Positions 27,896 to 36,724 of a stretch of DNA of 64,000 nucleotides are shown one piece after another (the first letter of the stretch is position 1; every line of letters begins with the position of its first letter). A program made the position numbers and the translations under genes. The notes under the pieces are model-generated. The model saw nothing but the letters and a program-made list of their open reading frames with translations, was not told the DNA's origin and did no database searches. Source of the stretch: Stenotrophomonas maltophilia. GTDB taxonomy: Bacteria; Pseudomonadota; Gammaproteobacteria; Xanthomonadales; Xanthomonadaceae. The stretch spans positions 682,001 to 746,000 of the forward strand of contig NZ_CP090423.1 of the NCBI RefSeq assembly GCF_023518235.1, in the 5' to 3' direction.

Positions 27896-28523
27896 CCGGG
27901 GTCTTGGGCTTGGGAATCGGCGCGATCTCGACGCGGCGATTGCGCGCGCGGCCGTCCTCGCTGGCGTTGGAACTGACCGGCTGCTCGCTGCCGAACGCGG
28001 CGGCAAACACGGCGTCGGCGGGTACGCCGTCGGCAATCAGGGTGCGGGTCACGGTCAGCGAGCGCTGCGCGGAGAGCTCCCAGTTGTCAGCGAAGCGGCG
28101 ATTGCCTTCGCGCACCGGTGCGTCATCGGTGAAGCCGCTGACCATCAGGATCTCCTCGCGGCTGCCCAGGTAAGCGGCCAGCGGAGCGGCCAGGCTGCGC
28201 AGCAGTTCCTGGCCTTCCGGCTGCAGCTGATCCGAGTTCAATGCGAACAGCACGCTGCCGCTGATGCCGATGCGGCCATCAACCAGGGTCACACGGCCGG
28301 CGGCGAGCGGGCCGGCCAGTGCCTGTTCCAGGGTCTGCAGGCGCTTGGCTTCGGCCTGGCGCTGCTTCACTTCCTGGTCCAGCCGCTGCGACAGTTCCAG
28401 CTGCACGGCCACCACGCCGACCAGGATCAGCACGAATGCGCCCAGCAGCACCGACATCAGGTCGCCGAAGGCGGCCCAGATCGGGGCGTGCGAGCCGCCA
28501 TCGACCTCCAGCTCGTCGCTCAT
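27885..28523 (-). CDS. MotB/ZorB-like OmpA-domain protein
   Basis: 212 residues: a short cytosolic start, one membrane helix (about 15-42) with an acidic residue in IWAAFGDLMSVLLG (Asp21), a helical linker, and a C-terminal OmpA/MotB domain. The last has GFTDDAP near residue 130, NWELSAQRS and the peptidoglycan-binding GRARNRRVEI near 196. In MotB and ZorB the Asp at this place binds the ion that drives rotation and the OmpA domain clamps the wall. It overlaps the large MotA-like gene by 4 bases (ATGA), as ZorA/ZorB pairs do. Confidence 0.85.
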   Translation of the reverse strand: MSDELEVDGGSHAPIWAAFGDLMSVLLGAFVLILVGVVAVQLELSQRLDQEVKQRQAEAKRLQTLEQALAGPLAAGRVTLVDGRIGISGSVLFALNSDQLQPEGQELLRSLAAPLAAYLGSREEILMVSGFTDDAPVREGNRRFADNWELSAQRSLTVTRTLIADGVPADAVFAAAFGSEQPVSSNASEDGRARNRRVEIAPIPKPKTPDGK

Positions 28524-30751
28524 GCGCTGCCGGCCTTGCCGCGGCGCGTGGCCAGCTGTTGCAACTCTTCCATCACCTGCTTCTGCGACAGCAGGCTCAG
28601 GTCGACCACCTCGCGTGCCTGTGCCACGTAGTAGGCCAGCTGTTCGTCGCTGCGCGCCAGCGAGGCGTCCAGCGCACCGCCGATCAGTTCAAGGCGGCTG
28701 GAAAGCTCGGTGGAGGCGCTGCCGAACTGCGCAACCGCTTCACCGAAGGCGCCAGCCAGCTGGCCCACGTCGCCGGCACTGCCGCTGAGTGCTGCGGCGA
28801 TGGCATCAAGCTTGCCGGTCTCGGCGGCGATATGGTCGGTGAAGCGGTTGCCGACGCGTTCCAGCAGCTCGGCCGAACCGCCGACCAGCGCGTCCACCGC
28901 GGTGCGCTGTTCGTGCGAGGCGTGGTTGATCGCATCAAGCAGGGTCTGCACGGTAGCCAGCAGGCGGCCGCGTTCTTCCAGCATCGCGTTGTCGCGCACC
29001 AGGCTTTCCGACAGCGTGCTGCGCAGTTCATTGATGACGTCGGCGGCGGCCTTCGGCGCGTCGGCGGCGGTCTGCAGCAGGGTGGAGACTTCGGCGAGGG
29101 TGGCGTTGGCCTGCGCGCGGCCGTTGTCGCCGATCTGCTGCGCGGTCGCTGCCAGGGTGTCGCAGACCTGCTGCTGCTGTGTGGCCAGATCGCGGGAAAT
29201 GGCCTGCAATGCGTCGCTCCAGTGTTGCAGGCGCTGCTCATCGCCGGCCTGCAACTGCGAATGCAGCGTGGCGTGCGCCTGCTGCAGTTCGGCGCTGACC
29301 GCGTCCCAGCGCGCCTGGCGCTGTTGTTCACGGCGGTCCAGGCTGGCCTGCAGCTCGGCATGTGCGGTCGCGGCGGCGGCCTGCGCGGCCTGCCAGTCCT
29401 GCGAGCGCTGCTGCTCGTGGTCCTGCAGCAGCGACTGGCTGGCGGCATGGCGTTCGTCCAGTGCCTGCAGCAGCGCCTGCGCACGCTCGTCCAGCTGCTC
29501 GCTGGCGGCCAGCAGGGCCTGTTGCTGGCGTTCGACCAGCGCGCTGTTCAGCGCCTGCTGCTGCTCGGCGGCGCTGCGCCAGGCCTCGGCGTTGCCGCTG
29601 GCATCGGCCTGCAGGCGCTCGCCGAGGCGCGCGACCAGTGCGTCGGCCTGCGTGCGTTGGCCCTCGCTGAAGCCCTGCAGGTGCTGCCGCAGATCGCTGA
29701 CCAGCGTCTGCTGCGCCTGGGTCTGTTCGCCCAAGACCTTGGCCCAGCTGGCTTCGGTGGCCACGCGGCTGCGCTCGAAGCCATCGGCCAGCCCGGCCAG
29801 CTGTGCCTGCACGGCCTGCTCGACACGGGCGTGCAGCGCTTCGCCATGGTGAGCCAGGCCGGCCAGCGTGGTTTCGGCCATCGGCTGCAGCGCCCCACCG
29901 ATGGCGGCGGCGCTGGCTTCGGCGCCTTCGCGCAGCGACTGCTGCAACGACAGCGCGAGGCGTTCCTGCAGCGCCTGGCTATGGGTCAGGAACTCGGCCT
30001 GGCCGGCCAGCAGGCGCTCGTTGGCGGCCGTGCTGTGCTGTTCAAAGGTTTGGGTCAGCGCCTGCAGGCGGTCCACCAGCGCCGGCAACGCAGCGGACTG
30101 CGCCTGCAGCAGGCGCAGCGATTCGGCGCGCTGCCAAGCCTGCGAGTACGGATGCAGGTCGCCGGCAATGGCGCGGTCCAGCTGCTGCACGGCCTGCAGG
30201 CGGTCGCGGCGCAACAGGGCGGCCAGCAGGCCGAGCATGGCCGAGCTGGCAACACCGGCAATCGAGGTACCGAATGCCACTGCCAGGCCCTGTACCGGCG
30301 AGGCCAGCGAGCCACGGATGGCGGCCATGTCGGTCGCGCTCTGCAGCGCCAGGCCGGTGCCGCGCAGGGTATCCATCATGCCCAGCAAGGTGCCGAGCAT
30401 GCCCAGCAGCACCAGCAGACCGACCAGGTACGGGGTCAGAACCGGTGCGGGCAGGGCGGTGCGCTCGCCCTCCACGCGCAGGCGCACGGCGTTGCGCAGG
30501 CCCACCGGCACGCGCTCCAGCCAGGGGGACAGGCTTTCCCGCGCAGCGGAAAGATCACTCAGTGCACTGCGCAGGCCGTTGCTGGACTGGCGATAGCGGT
30601 ACAGCTCCACGCCACCGGCGATGTAGCAGGCCGCGATGATCGCCGCCACCGCCGCACCCAGGGGATGCACCGACACATAGCCAATGCCGATCCAGCACAC
30701 GGCCAGCAGGCCGACAAGGAAGACAACGACATGGAAAGCAGTTCTGGACAT
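28520..30751 (-). CDS. DUF802-type MotA/TolQ/ZorA-like membrane protein with long helical tail
   Basis: 743 residues. Four hydrophobic helices: about 5-27, 31-53, 107-131 (PYLVGLLVLLGMLGTLLGMMDTL) and 148-180 (SPVQGLAVAFGTSIAGVASSAMLG). The last two carry the small-residue pattern of MotA, TolQ and ExbB channels. Residues from about 190 to the end are a nearly unbroken helix-rich, Gln/Ala/Leu-rich region predicted to be coiled coil. The layout of a MotA-like channel with a cytosolic tail of about 550 residues, followed by a MotB-like OmpA protein, resembles ZorA/ZorB of Zorya defence motors. It is annotated as DUF802 in related genomes. No Zorya nuclease or helicase is present. Confidence 0.75.
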   Translation of the reverse strand: MSRTAFHVVVFLVGLLAVCWIGIGYVSVHPLGAAVAAIIAACYIAGGVELYRYRQSSNGLRSALSDLSAARESLSPWLERVPVGLRNAVRLRVEGERTALPAPVLTPYLVGLLVLLGMLGTLLGMMDTLRGTGLALQSATDMAAIRGSLASPVQGLAVAFGTSIAGVASSAMLGLLAALLRRDRLQAVQQLDRAIAGDLHPYSQAWQRAESLRLLQAQSAALPALVDRLQALTQTFEQHSTAANERLLAGQAEFLTHSQALQERLALSLQQSLREGAEASAAAIGGALQPMAETTLAGLAHHGEALHARVEQAVQAQLAGLADGFERSRVATEASWAKVLGEQTQAQQTLVSDLRQHLQGFSEGQRTQADALVARLGERLQADASGNAEAWRSAAEQQQALNSALVERQQQALLAASEQLDERAQALLQALDERHAASQSLLQDHEQQRSQDWQAAQAAAATAHAELQASLDRREQQRQARWDAVSAELQQAHATLHSQLQAGDEQRLQHWSDALQAISRDLATQQQQVCDTLAATAQQIGDNGRAQANATLAEVSTLLQTAADAPKAAADVINELRSTLSESLVRDNAMLEERGRLLATVQTLLDAINHASHEQRTAVDALVGGSAELLERVGNRFTDHIAAETGKLDAIAAALSGSAGDVGQLAGAFGEAVAQFGSASTELSSRLELIGGALDASLARSDEQLAYYVAQAREVVDLSLLSQKQVMEELQQLATRRGKAGSA

Positions 30752-30761
30752 GGTGTTCCGG

Positions 30762-31415
30762 TCAGTGGGAGCGCAGGGCGTCTTGCAGCCCTTCGATCGG
30801 GTGGAAGCGCAGTTGCAGCTCGGCGAGCAGCAGCGTGCGCATGTCGTGGCGGAAGGCCGCGCGCCAGCCGGGCTGGCCGTGCACGCGCTCGAAACGGGCG
30901 CCGAGCACGGCCGGCGCGGTGGCCAGCAGGCTGTGTTCGCGCGGGGTGAGGGTCTGCTCCATCACCGCGTCGACTTCGGCCAGCCGGGCCTGTTCCGGCG
31001 ACGCCTGTACCAGCTGGTCGCGCAGGCGCCCGCGCAGGCGCCCGGTGGCGGTCTGGATGGCCTGCTGCAGCACCCGGTAGCGCTGCCGCAGCGAAGCGAA
31101 GTTGGGCGCGGCGGCGGCCTCGGCCAGGTCAAGCAGGCGCTCGGCCTCGGCATCCTCGCTGATTGAGGCGCGCAGGCTGGCCTGGGCCTGGGCGCAGTCG
31201 GCCAGCACATCCTCGACCGCCTCGGTGGCCTCGCCGGGCTCGGGCAGGCGTCCGCCGAGGGCCCCGGACAGGGCCACGGCGCGGCTCCAGTCCACCCACT
31301 GGCCGAGGCGATCGGTCAGGGCGGGACTGCTGGCCGGCATCGCGCCGTCGCTGAGACGGGCGAGCAGGCGGAGGAACTCCGGTCCACCCAGGACCGGCTG
31401 CGCTGCGTTCGCCAT
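30762..31415 (-). CDS. DUF3348-like protein, first gene of motor-like operon
   Basis: 217 residues, helical, no signal peptide or membrane segment, C-terminus LRFHPIEGLQDALRSH. It resembles the DUF3348 family that regularly precedes DUF802 genes. Ten bases separate it from the ZorA-like gene. ATG 31415 is chosen; a TTG start at 31433 is possible and no strong ribosome site separates them. Function unknown. Being first in the operon, it may be a cytosolic partner or regulator of the motor. Confidence 0.65.
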   Translation of the reverse strand: MANAAQPVLGGPEFLRLLARLSDGAMPASSPALTDRLGQWVDWSRAVALSGALGGRLPEPGEATEAVEDVLADCAQAQASLRASISEDAEAERLLDLAEAAAAPNFASLRQRYRVLQQAIQTATGRLRGRLRDQLVQASPEQARLAEVDAVMEQTLTPREHSLLATAPAVLGARFERVHGQPGWRAAFRHDMRTLLLAELQLRFHPIEGLQDALRSH

Positions 31416-31559
31416 CAAGGGGTGAGGGGCCAAAAACCGTTGATTTTACAACCAGATGACCCCGGCTGGATGAAGGGGCGTCGGCAAGGCAGGACCCGCA
31501 GGCGCGACAAGGCTTAGAATGACCGGCTGCACCCACCCGTTCGACCCTTGGAGTACCCC

Positions 31560-32483
31560 ATGACTGTTGCGCAGTTCTATCCGATCGGCACCCCCGGACA
31601 GCCCTGGGGCGATGCGGAACGCGCACAGTGGCGGGCCCGCCAGCAGCGCCAGCGCAGCTACCACGACGACGTGGTGGCGGCCCTTGAGCGCCTGGACGAC
31701 AGCGTCTTCGACGTGATCCAGTATGGCCAGCTGGACTATGCCCCGGACCACTACCCGCTGTTTGCCGTGGTCAACCACGACTGGAACCCGGCCCTGCCGG
31801 CCGTGCTGATTACCGGCGGCGTGCATGGCTACGAGACCAGCGGCGTGCATGGCGCCCTGCAGTTCCTGGAACAGCAGGCCGAGCGCTACCTGGGCCGGCT
31901 CAACCTGATCGTGGCGCCGTGCGTCAGCCCCTGGGGCTACGAGCGCATCCAGCGCTGGAACCCGGATGCGATCGATCCGAACCGCAGCTTCCGTGACGGT
32001 GGCCTGATCGAAGAGGCCGCCGCGCTGATGCGCTGGGTGGCCGAGCGCAAGCCGAACCTGCTGGTGCACCTGGACCTGCACGAGACCACCGACAGCGACC
32101 TGCACGAGTTCGACCCGGCACGCTGTGCCCGCGACGGCAAGCCGTTCGAGCGCGACACCATTCCCGATGGCTTCTACGTGATCGGCAACAGCGAAGATCC
32201 GCAGGCCGAGTTCCAGAAGGCGCTGATCGCGGCGGTCGCGCCGGTCACCCACATCGCCCCGGCCGATGCCGAGGGCAACCTGGTCGGCCTGCCGTTGCAG
32301 TCGCCGGGCGTGGTATGGGGCGAGTCGCGTTCGATCGGCGCCTGCGCCGGCTTCACCGACGCGCGCTTTGCCACCACCACCGAGGTCTACCCGGACAGCC
32401 CGCGTACCAGCCCGCAGGAATGCAACGACGCCCAGGTGGCGGCGGTGTGTGCGGGCCTGGATTTCGCCCTGGCCGCGCAGTAA
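31560..32483 (+). CDS. M14-family zinc carboxypeptidase
   Basis: 307 residues with the M14 zinc site: GGVHGYETSG near residue 91 (His and Glu ligands) and VHLDLHETTDSD near 168, plus an acidic catalytic region TTEVYPDSP near the C-terminus. No signal peptide, so cytosolic. It resembles the succinylglutamate desuccinylase/aspartoacylase-like branch of M14. ATG 31560 has TTGGAG as ribosome site. A hairpin terminator follows at 32505-32530. Confidence 0.78.
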   Translation: MTVAQFYPIGTPGQPWGDAERAQWRARQQRQRSYHDDVVAALERLDDSVFDVIQYGQLDYAPDHYPLFAVVNHDWNPALPAVLITGGVHGYETSGVHGALQFLEQQAERYLGRLNLIVAPCVSPWGYERIQRWNPDAIDPNRSFRDGGLIEEAAALMRWVAERKPNLLVHLDLHETTDSDLHEFDPARCARDGKPFERDTIPDGFYVIGNSEDPQAEFQKALIAAVAPVTHIAPADAEGNLVGLPLQSPGVVWGESRSIGACAGFTDARFATTTEVYPDSPRTSPQECNDAQVAAVCAGLDFALAAQ

Positions 32484-34198
32484 CGCGCCACGTTCCGGGC
32501 GGCGACCGGCATCAGCCGGTGCCGTTTTTTCGCAGGCGAGGGGGCCACCGGTGGCGTGGCCGCCGCCCGGCAACCGGCAAAGACATCCAGATCGCGCTGG
32601 TACACCGCGCTGCTGACGCTGAATAGACCCAACAGCGAGTGGAAAACATTGTCGTGGCTGTGCGCTCGGTGCAGGGCATTCTCGCGCAGGCAGGCCAGAT
32701 CCAGGCCCGCGTTGCGGCTGAATTCCGGTGAGAACCACATCACCATCGGCACCTGGGTCTGCTCGCGCGGTGCGATGAAGTACGGCGTGCCGTGCAGGTA
32801 CATGCCGCGTTCGCCCAGCGACTCGCCATGGTCTGACACATAGATCATGGCGACATCACGCTGGTCCGAATAGCCCTGCAGCAGGTCGATGGTCTTGCCA
32901 AGCATGCGGTCGGTATGGACCAGGGTGTTGTCATAGGTGTTGACCAGCGCCTCGTTGCTGCAATGCTGGATCTGGTTGCTGTCGCAGGTCGGACTGAATG
33001 CCCGCGACTGTGCCGGGTAGCGTTCGAAGTAGGTCGGGCCGTGGCTGCCCAGCTGGTGCAGCACGACCAGAGCGTCACCGTTCATGGCGTCAATGCGTGT
33101 ACCGAGCCGATGCAGCAGCACCTCGTCGTAGCAGGTACCGTCTGCATTGACACACTGGCCGGCTACCTGCTGCGCGGGCATGTCCTCGGTCGGCACGCGT
33201 TCGCACACGCCTTTGCAGCCGCCATTGTTGTTGTTGCGCCAGAGCACGCTGATGCCGGTACGCTGCAGGATGTCGAGCACGTTCTCCTCGGTCGCTGCAC
33301 GTACATCGTCGTACTGGCCGCGGGTCATCTGCGAGAACATGCACGGCACCGAGATCGCCGTTGCGGTCCCGCATGAGGAAACATCACTGAAGCTGATGAC
33401 ACCTTCCTTGCGCGAGAGCCGGGGATTGGTCGCGCGGGGGTAGCCGTTGAGCTGGAAGTTCTGTGAGCGCGCGGTCTCGCCGACGACAATGACCACCAGC
33501 TTCGGACGCGGGCCAAGTACGCGCCGTGCGTCCTTGCCGATCGGGCGCAAGGGTTGCTGGCGGGTGCTGTACAGACCTTTCAGATAGCCGTGGGTATGGC
33601 GCACGACGTTCAATGGCAGTATCTGGTCCCGGAGATAGCGATTGTTGCGCAGCAGCGAGGAGTAGTCCTTGTAGAACGCGAAGCCGATTGCCAGCAGTAC
33701 CAGCAATGACGCCAGAACGCTGGCCGGCCACACCAGCAGCGAACGTATCGAACCTGCTCCGCTGGCGGTGGGCATCAGGGCCAGCCCGGCAGCGGGCAGT
33801 ACGCCCAGCGCCAGCAGGGTCAACAGCAGTGGCAGCGAGAAGTAGGCGTTCAGTTCGGCCTGGTTGGTCTCGAACACGTTCTGCACCATGCTGCGATCGA
33901 TCAGAACGTTGTAGTGGAGCATGAAGTAGCTGCAGGCGGCGCTGATGACAACGAGCAGCACCAGTAGCGGCCTGCGCAGGAACGGCAGCGCCAGCAGTGG
34001 CGACAGCATCAGGTTGAACAGGCAGAAAAGCACCACCGGCAGGCTGGCCAGGAACAGCACGCTGCGCAGGCTGTTGAGGTCGATCAGACCCCATAGTGTC
34101 TTCCAGAGGGCGATGTTTCCAATCGTGGTGAAGAACAGTGCGGCGGCCCAGACCAGAACGATCGGATGGGGCCGTTGAGAACGGATGCAATGACGCAC
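32387..34198 (-). CDS. eptA: Lipid A phosphoethanolamine transferase with unusual C-terminal extension
   Basis: 603 residues: about five membrane helices in 1-200, then a periplasmic sulfatase-like domain with the Thr nucleophile in VVGETARSQNF (near 240), GSHGPTYFERY and the metal-binding SDHGESLGERG. It adds phosphoethanolamine to lipid A and lowers polymyxin binding. Family members end near YQRDLDVFAGCR, but here the frame runs 59 residues further (545-603) through the terminator and 97 bases of the convergent M14 gene, suggesting the normal stop was lost. Downstream of dgkA and the two-component genes. Confidence 0.85.
   Translation of the reverse strand: MRHCIRSQRPHPIVLVWAAALFFTTIGNIALWKTLWGLIDLNSLRSVLFLASLPVVLFCLFNLMLSPLLALPFLRRPLLVLLVVISAACSYFMLHYNVLIDRSMVQNVFETNQAELNAYFSLPLLLTLLALGVLPAAGLALMPTASGAGSIRSLLVWPASVLASLLVLLAIGFAFYKDYSSLLRNNRYLRDQILPLNVVRHTHGYLKGLYSTRQQPLRPIGKDARRVLGPRPKLVVIVVGETARSQNFQLNGYPRATNPRLSRKEGVISFSDVSSCGTATAISVPCMFSQMTRGQYDDVRAATEENVLDILQRTGISVLWRNNNNGGCKGVCERVPTEDMPAQQVAGQCVNADGTCYDEVLLHRLGTRIDAMNGDALVVLHQLGSHGPTYFERYPAQSRAFSPTCDSNQIQHCSNEALVNTYDNTLVHTDRMLGKTIDLLQGYSDQRDVAMIYVSDHGESLGERGMYLHGTPYFIAPREQTQVPMVMWFSPEFSRNAGLDLACLRENALHRAHSHDNVFHSLLGLFSVSSAVYQRDLDVFAGCRAAATPPVAPSPAKKRHRLMPVAARNVARYCAARAKSRPAHTAATWASLHSCGLVRGLSG
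32505..32530 (+). terminator. Rho-independent terminator of M14 gene
   Basis: Stem ACCGGC-ATCA-GCCGGT followed by GCCG and TTTTTT. It lies 21 bases after the M14 stop and sits inside the extended 3' end of the opposing eptA frame. Confidence 0.75.
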
Positions 34199-34271
34199 GA
34201 GCAGGTTCCGGGGAACGAGAGTGCGCGCAGTATCGAAACGGCTTTATCAGGAAGTTGTCAGGATGGGAGGA

Positions 34272-34658
34272 CTAGCCCTGCAGGATCACGCCCCACACCG
34301 CGCCCACCATCAACAGTGCGGTGGTCTGCGCGGCGCTGCCCATGTCCTTGGCGTTCTTGGACAGTGGATGCTGTTCCAGAGAGATGCGATCAACCACCGC
34401 TTCGATCGCCGAGTTGAGCAGTTCCACCAGCAGGCTGATGAAGCAGACCGCCAGCACCAGCGCCCGTTCGACCTTGCTGATGTCCAGCACGAACGCTGCG
34501 ATGATCAACAGCGTGTGCAGAAGCAGTAGCTGGCGAAAGGCGGCCTCGCCGCGGAAGGTGGCGATGAAACCATCGCGCGAATGGATGAGGGTGTGGAAGA
34601 TGCGGCTCAGGCCGGTCTTGCCGTGCGGGTACTTGCCGCTGTCCTTGGGGTGCTGCAT
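34272..34658 (-). CDS. dgkA: Diacylglycerol kinase
   Basis: 128 residues, three membrane helices: LLLLHTLLIIAAFVLDI, ALVLAVCFISLLVELLN and TALLMVGAVWGVIL. It carries the DgkA catalytic signature VELLNSAIEAVVDR. It phosphorylates diacylglycerol released when phosphoethanolamine or glycerol-phosphate head groups are transferred. The pairing with eptA immediately downstream is functional: EptA generates diacylglycerol from phosphatidylethanolamine and DgkA recycles it. Confidence 0.9.
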   Translation of the reverse strand: MQHPKDSGKYPHGKTGLSRIFHTLIHSRDGFIATFRGEAAFRQLLLLHTLLIIAAFVLDISKVERALVLAVCFISLLVELLNSAIEAVVDRISLEQHPLSKNAKDMGSAAQTTALLMVGAVWGVILQG

Positions 34659-34717
34659 GACGTTTCCGCCGTGAAGTGAGCAATCCCCAGCATGTGCACG
34701 CGCGCGTCAGGAAACCG

Positions 34718-35950
34718 TCAGATGGGCCACTCCAGGCTGAACCGGCAGCCCTGCTGCGAGGAATGCACCGTCATCCTCCAGCCCTGGTGCCCGACGATGC
34801 GCTGGACGATCGACAGACCGAGTCCCTCGCCATTGTGCCGGCTGCCGGGCAGAAAACGCTCGAACTGCTCTGGGTCGATACTGGAGGGCAGGCCTGGTCC
34901 GGTGTCGGCGATGATGAGTGCAGAGTCGTAAAGGGTGATCCGCACTTCGCCCCGATCGGTGTACTGGCAGGCATTGCGCAGCAGGTTCCAGATCACGCTT
35001 TGCGCCAGATCCGCGTTGGTGTCCAGCACGGCGTCATGCTGGGCATCAAACGCAATGATCACTGGCTTGCCGGAAAGCCAGGGCTGGCAGCGCTCCATGC
35101 AGGATTCGACCAGCGGACGCAGGGCCACCTCATTGCGTGGCACGGTGCTGGGGGCGCGTGAGAGCAGCAGCAGGCAGGTCAGCTGGCGCTGCATCTCCTG
35201 GGTGGTGCGCAGGATGCGCTCTGCACTGGGAACCAGGTGGCTGTCGGCCGGAAGCTGGCAGGCCAATGTCTCCGCAGCGCCGCCGATGATCGCCAGAGGT
35301 GTGCGCAGTTCGTGGCTGGCATCACCGCTGAAGCACTGTTCGCGATGCAGGAACCGTTCGAGTTCGTCACTGTGTCGGGCGAAGGCACGGGCGAGTACAC
35401 CGATCTCATCGCGCGCATCCTGGTAGGGAAAAGGCTTCTGGCCGTTCTGCACCGCGTCTGCCAATCGTGTGATGGGCGCGATGACGTGCGTCGCCACCTT
35501 GCGACCGATCAGGAAGGCGCCGAGCACGCAGATCGAAATGACCAGTGCCGCAAAGGCATTGATCAGGTGTTCCAGATAGCCATAGGGTGCCGCGTCCTGC
35601 AGCAGGTAGTAGCGTTGGCCGTCACTATCGAACACGCGCAGGTGCCACTCGTTGGGCGCCTCTTCGCCGTGATAGCCCGGGCTGTATTGGCGCAGCACGA
35701 CAGGCACGTCATGGGCATCGAACAGCTGGGTCCCCGGTGCCAGAGCGGGGCGTTGGCCACGAGCCAGCGCGGCCTGCAGCCTTTGCACTTCGCCGTGCTG
35801 GGTCCGCGCAACGACAGCAGCCCGCACCTGGTCGTAGTCCACCTGTTCGGCCAGAACGATAAAACCCATGGCACCGGCCATCAACAGCACGAACGAGATC
35901 GTGATCCGGGTACGCAGGCTCAGGCGGCGGTAGAGAGAGGCAGGGCTCAC
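34718..35950 (-). CDS. Sensor histidine kinase, PmrB/ColS-like
   Basis: 410 residues: TM1 about 14-33, periplasmic loop to 125, TM2 about 130-150, HAMP region, H-box FSGDASHELRTPLA near 214, N-box NLLRNACQYT, G boxes DTGPGLP and GEGLGLSIV. Starts GTG at 35950, overlapping the response regulator stop (GTGA). With dgkA and eptA downstream, the likely job is sensing envelope stress, metals or cationic peptides and turning on lipid A modification. Confidence 0.85.
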   Translation of the reverse strand: MSPASLYRRLSLRTRITISFVLLMAGAMGFIVLAEQVDYDQVRAAVVARTQHGEVQRLQAALARGQRPALAPGTQLFDAHDVPVVLRQYSPGYHGEEAPNEWHLRVFDSDGQRYYLLQDAAPYGYLEHLINAFAALVISICVLGAFLIGRKVATHVIAPITRLADAVQNGQKPFPYQDARDEIGVLARAFARHSDELERFLHREQCFSGDASHELRTPLAIIGGAAETLACQLPADSHLVPSAERILRTTQEMQRQLTCLLLLSRAPSTVPRNEVALRPLVESCMERCQPWLSGKPVIIAFDAQHDAVLDTNADLAQSVIWNLLRNACQYTDRGEVRITLYDSALIIADTGPGLPSSIDPEQFERFLPGSRHNGEGLGLSIVQRIVGHQGWRMTVHSSQQGCRFSLEWPI

Positions 35951-36621
35951 GCCTGCATGCGCCAGCCGACGCTGTGCACCGTGGTGATCAGCGCGGTGTC
36001 GAAGCTGCGGTCCACCTGCAGGCGCAGCTCATGGATGTGTGTTCGCAGCGCGCCGCTGTCCGGTGGCTCGTCGCCCCAGACCAGGTATTCCATCTCCTGC
36101 TTGCGCACCACGGCAGGCGCCGCACGCACCAGGCACATCAGCAGCTTGTGCGATGTGGGCGTCAGCGCAATACAGTGGCCTTGCCGCCAGGCCTGTGGCG
36201 AGCGCGTGTCCACCTGCAGGTCCCTCCACGCCAGCACGCTCTGGACCTGGCGACCCTGTGCCCGTCGCACCAGGGCCTTGATCCGTGCATCCAGTTCCGT
36301 CAGCGAGAACGGTTTGACCAGGTAGTCGTCCGCACCCAACGCAAGGCCCTGAACCCGGTCTTCGACCGGATCGCGCGCGGTCAACATCAGGATCGGTACC
36401 GGGTTCTGGAACTCCTGGCGCAGCTTCTGGCACAGCGTCATGCCGTCCAGACGTGGCAGCATCAGGTCCAGCAGGATGGCGTCGTAGTCGTGCTGCGTGG
36501 CCCGGCGTAGTCCACTGGCGCCGTCGCGGGCGTCGTCCAGTACGTAGCCCAGGGGTTCAAAGAAGGCATACAGATTGGCAACCAGCTCGGGGTTGTCTTC
36601 GATGATCAGCAGGCGGGTCAT
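35947..36621 (-). CDS. OmpR-family response regulator, PmrA/ColR-like
   Basis: 224 residues: receiver with acidic pocket IIEDNPE (5-11), phospho-acceptor LLDLMLPR (Asp near 51), TARD and KPF Lys; then an OmpR winged helix with LTPTSHKLLMCLVRAA and RTHIHELRLQVDRSF. The ATG at 36621 is the family start (MTRLLIIEDNP); longer frames add unrelated residues. It precedes the sensor kinase with a 4-base overlap and probably controls dgkA-eptA. Confidence 0.87.
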   Translation of the reverse strand: MTRLLIIEDNPELVANLYAFFEPLGYVLDDARDGASGLRRATQHDYDAILLDLMLPRLDGMTLCQKLRQEFQNPVPILMLTARDPVEDRVQGLALGADDYLVKPFSLTELDARIKALVRRAQGRQVQSVLAWRDLQVDTRSPQAWRQGHCIALTPTSHKLLMCLVRAAPAVVRKQEMEYLVWGDEPPDSGALRTHIHELRLQVDRSFDTALITTVHSVGWRMQA

Positions 36622-36724
36622 GGCATGCGTCCTTGCGCGTGGCCGAACTCTGCCCGATCGCTCGCCGAATGCCAATGCCCTTGCTGAACGGATCGCGGGT
36701 GAGTGCGCCCGAATCAAACCCTGC

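Noticed and set aside
27518..31415. Complete Zorya defence system
   Set aside because: No ZorC, ZorD helicase or ZorE nuclease gene is adjacent; only the motor-like pair and two unknown proteins are present.
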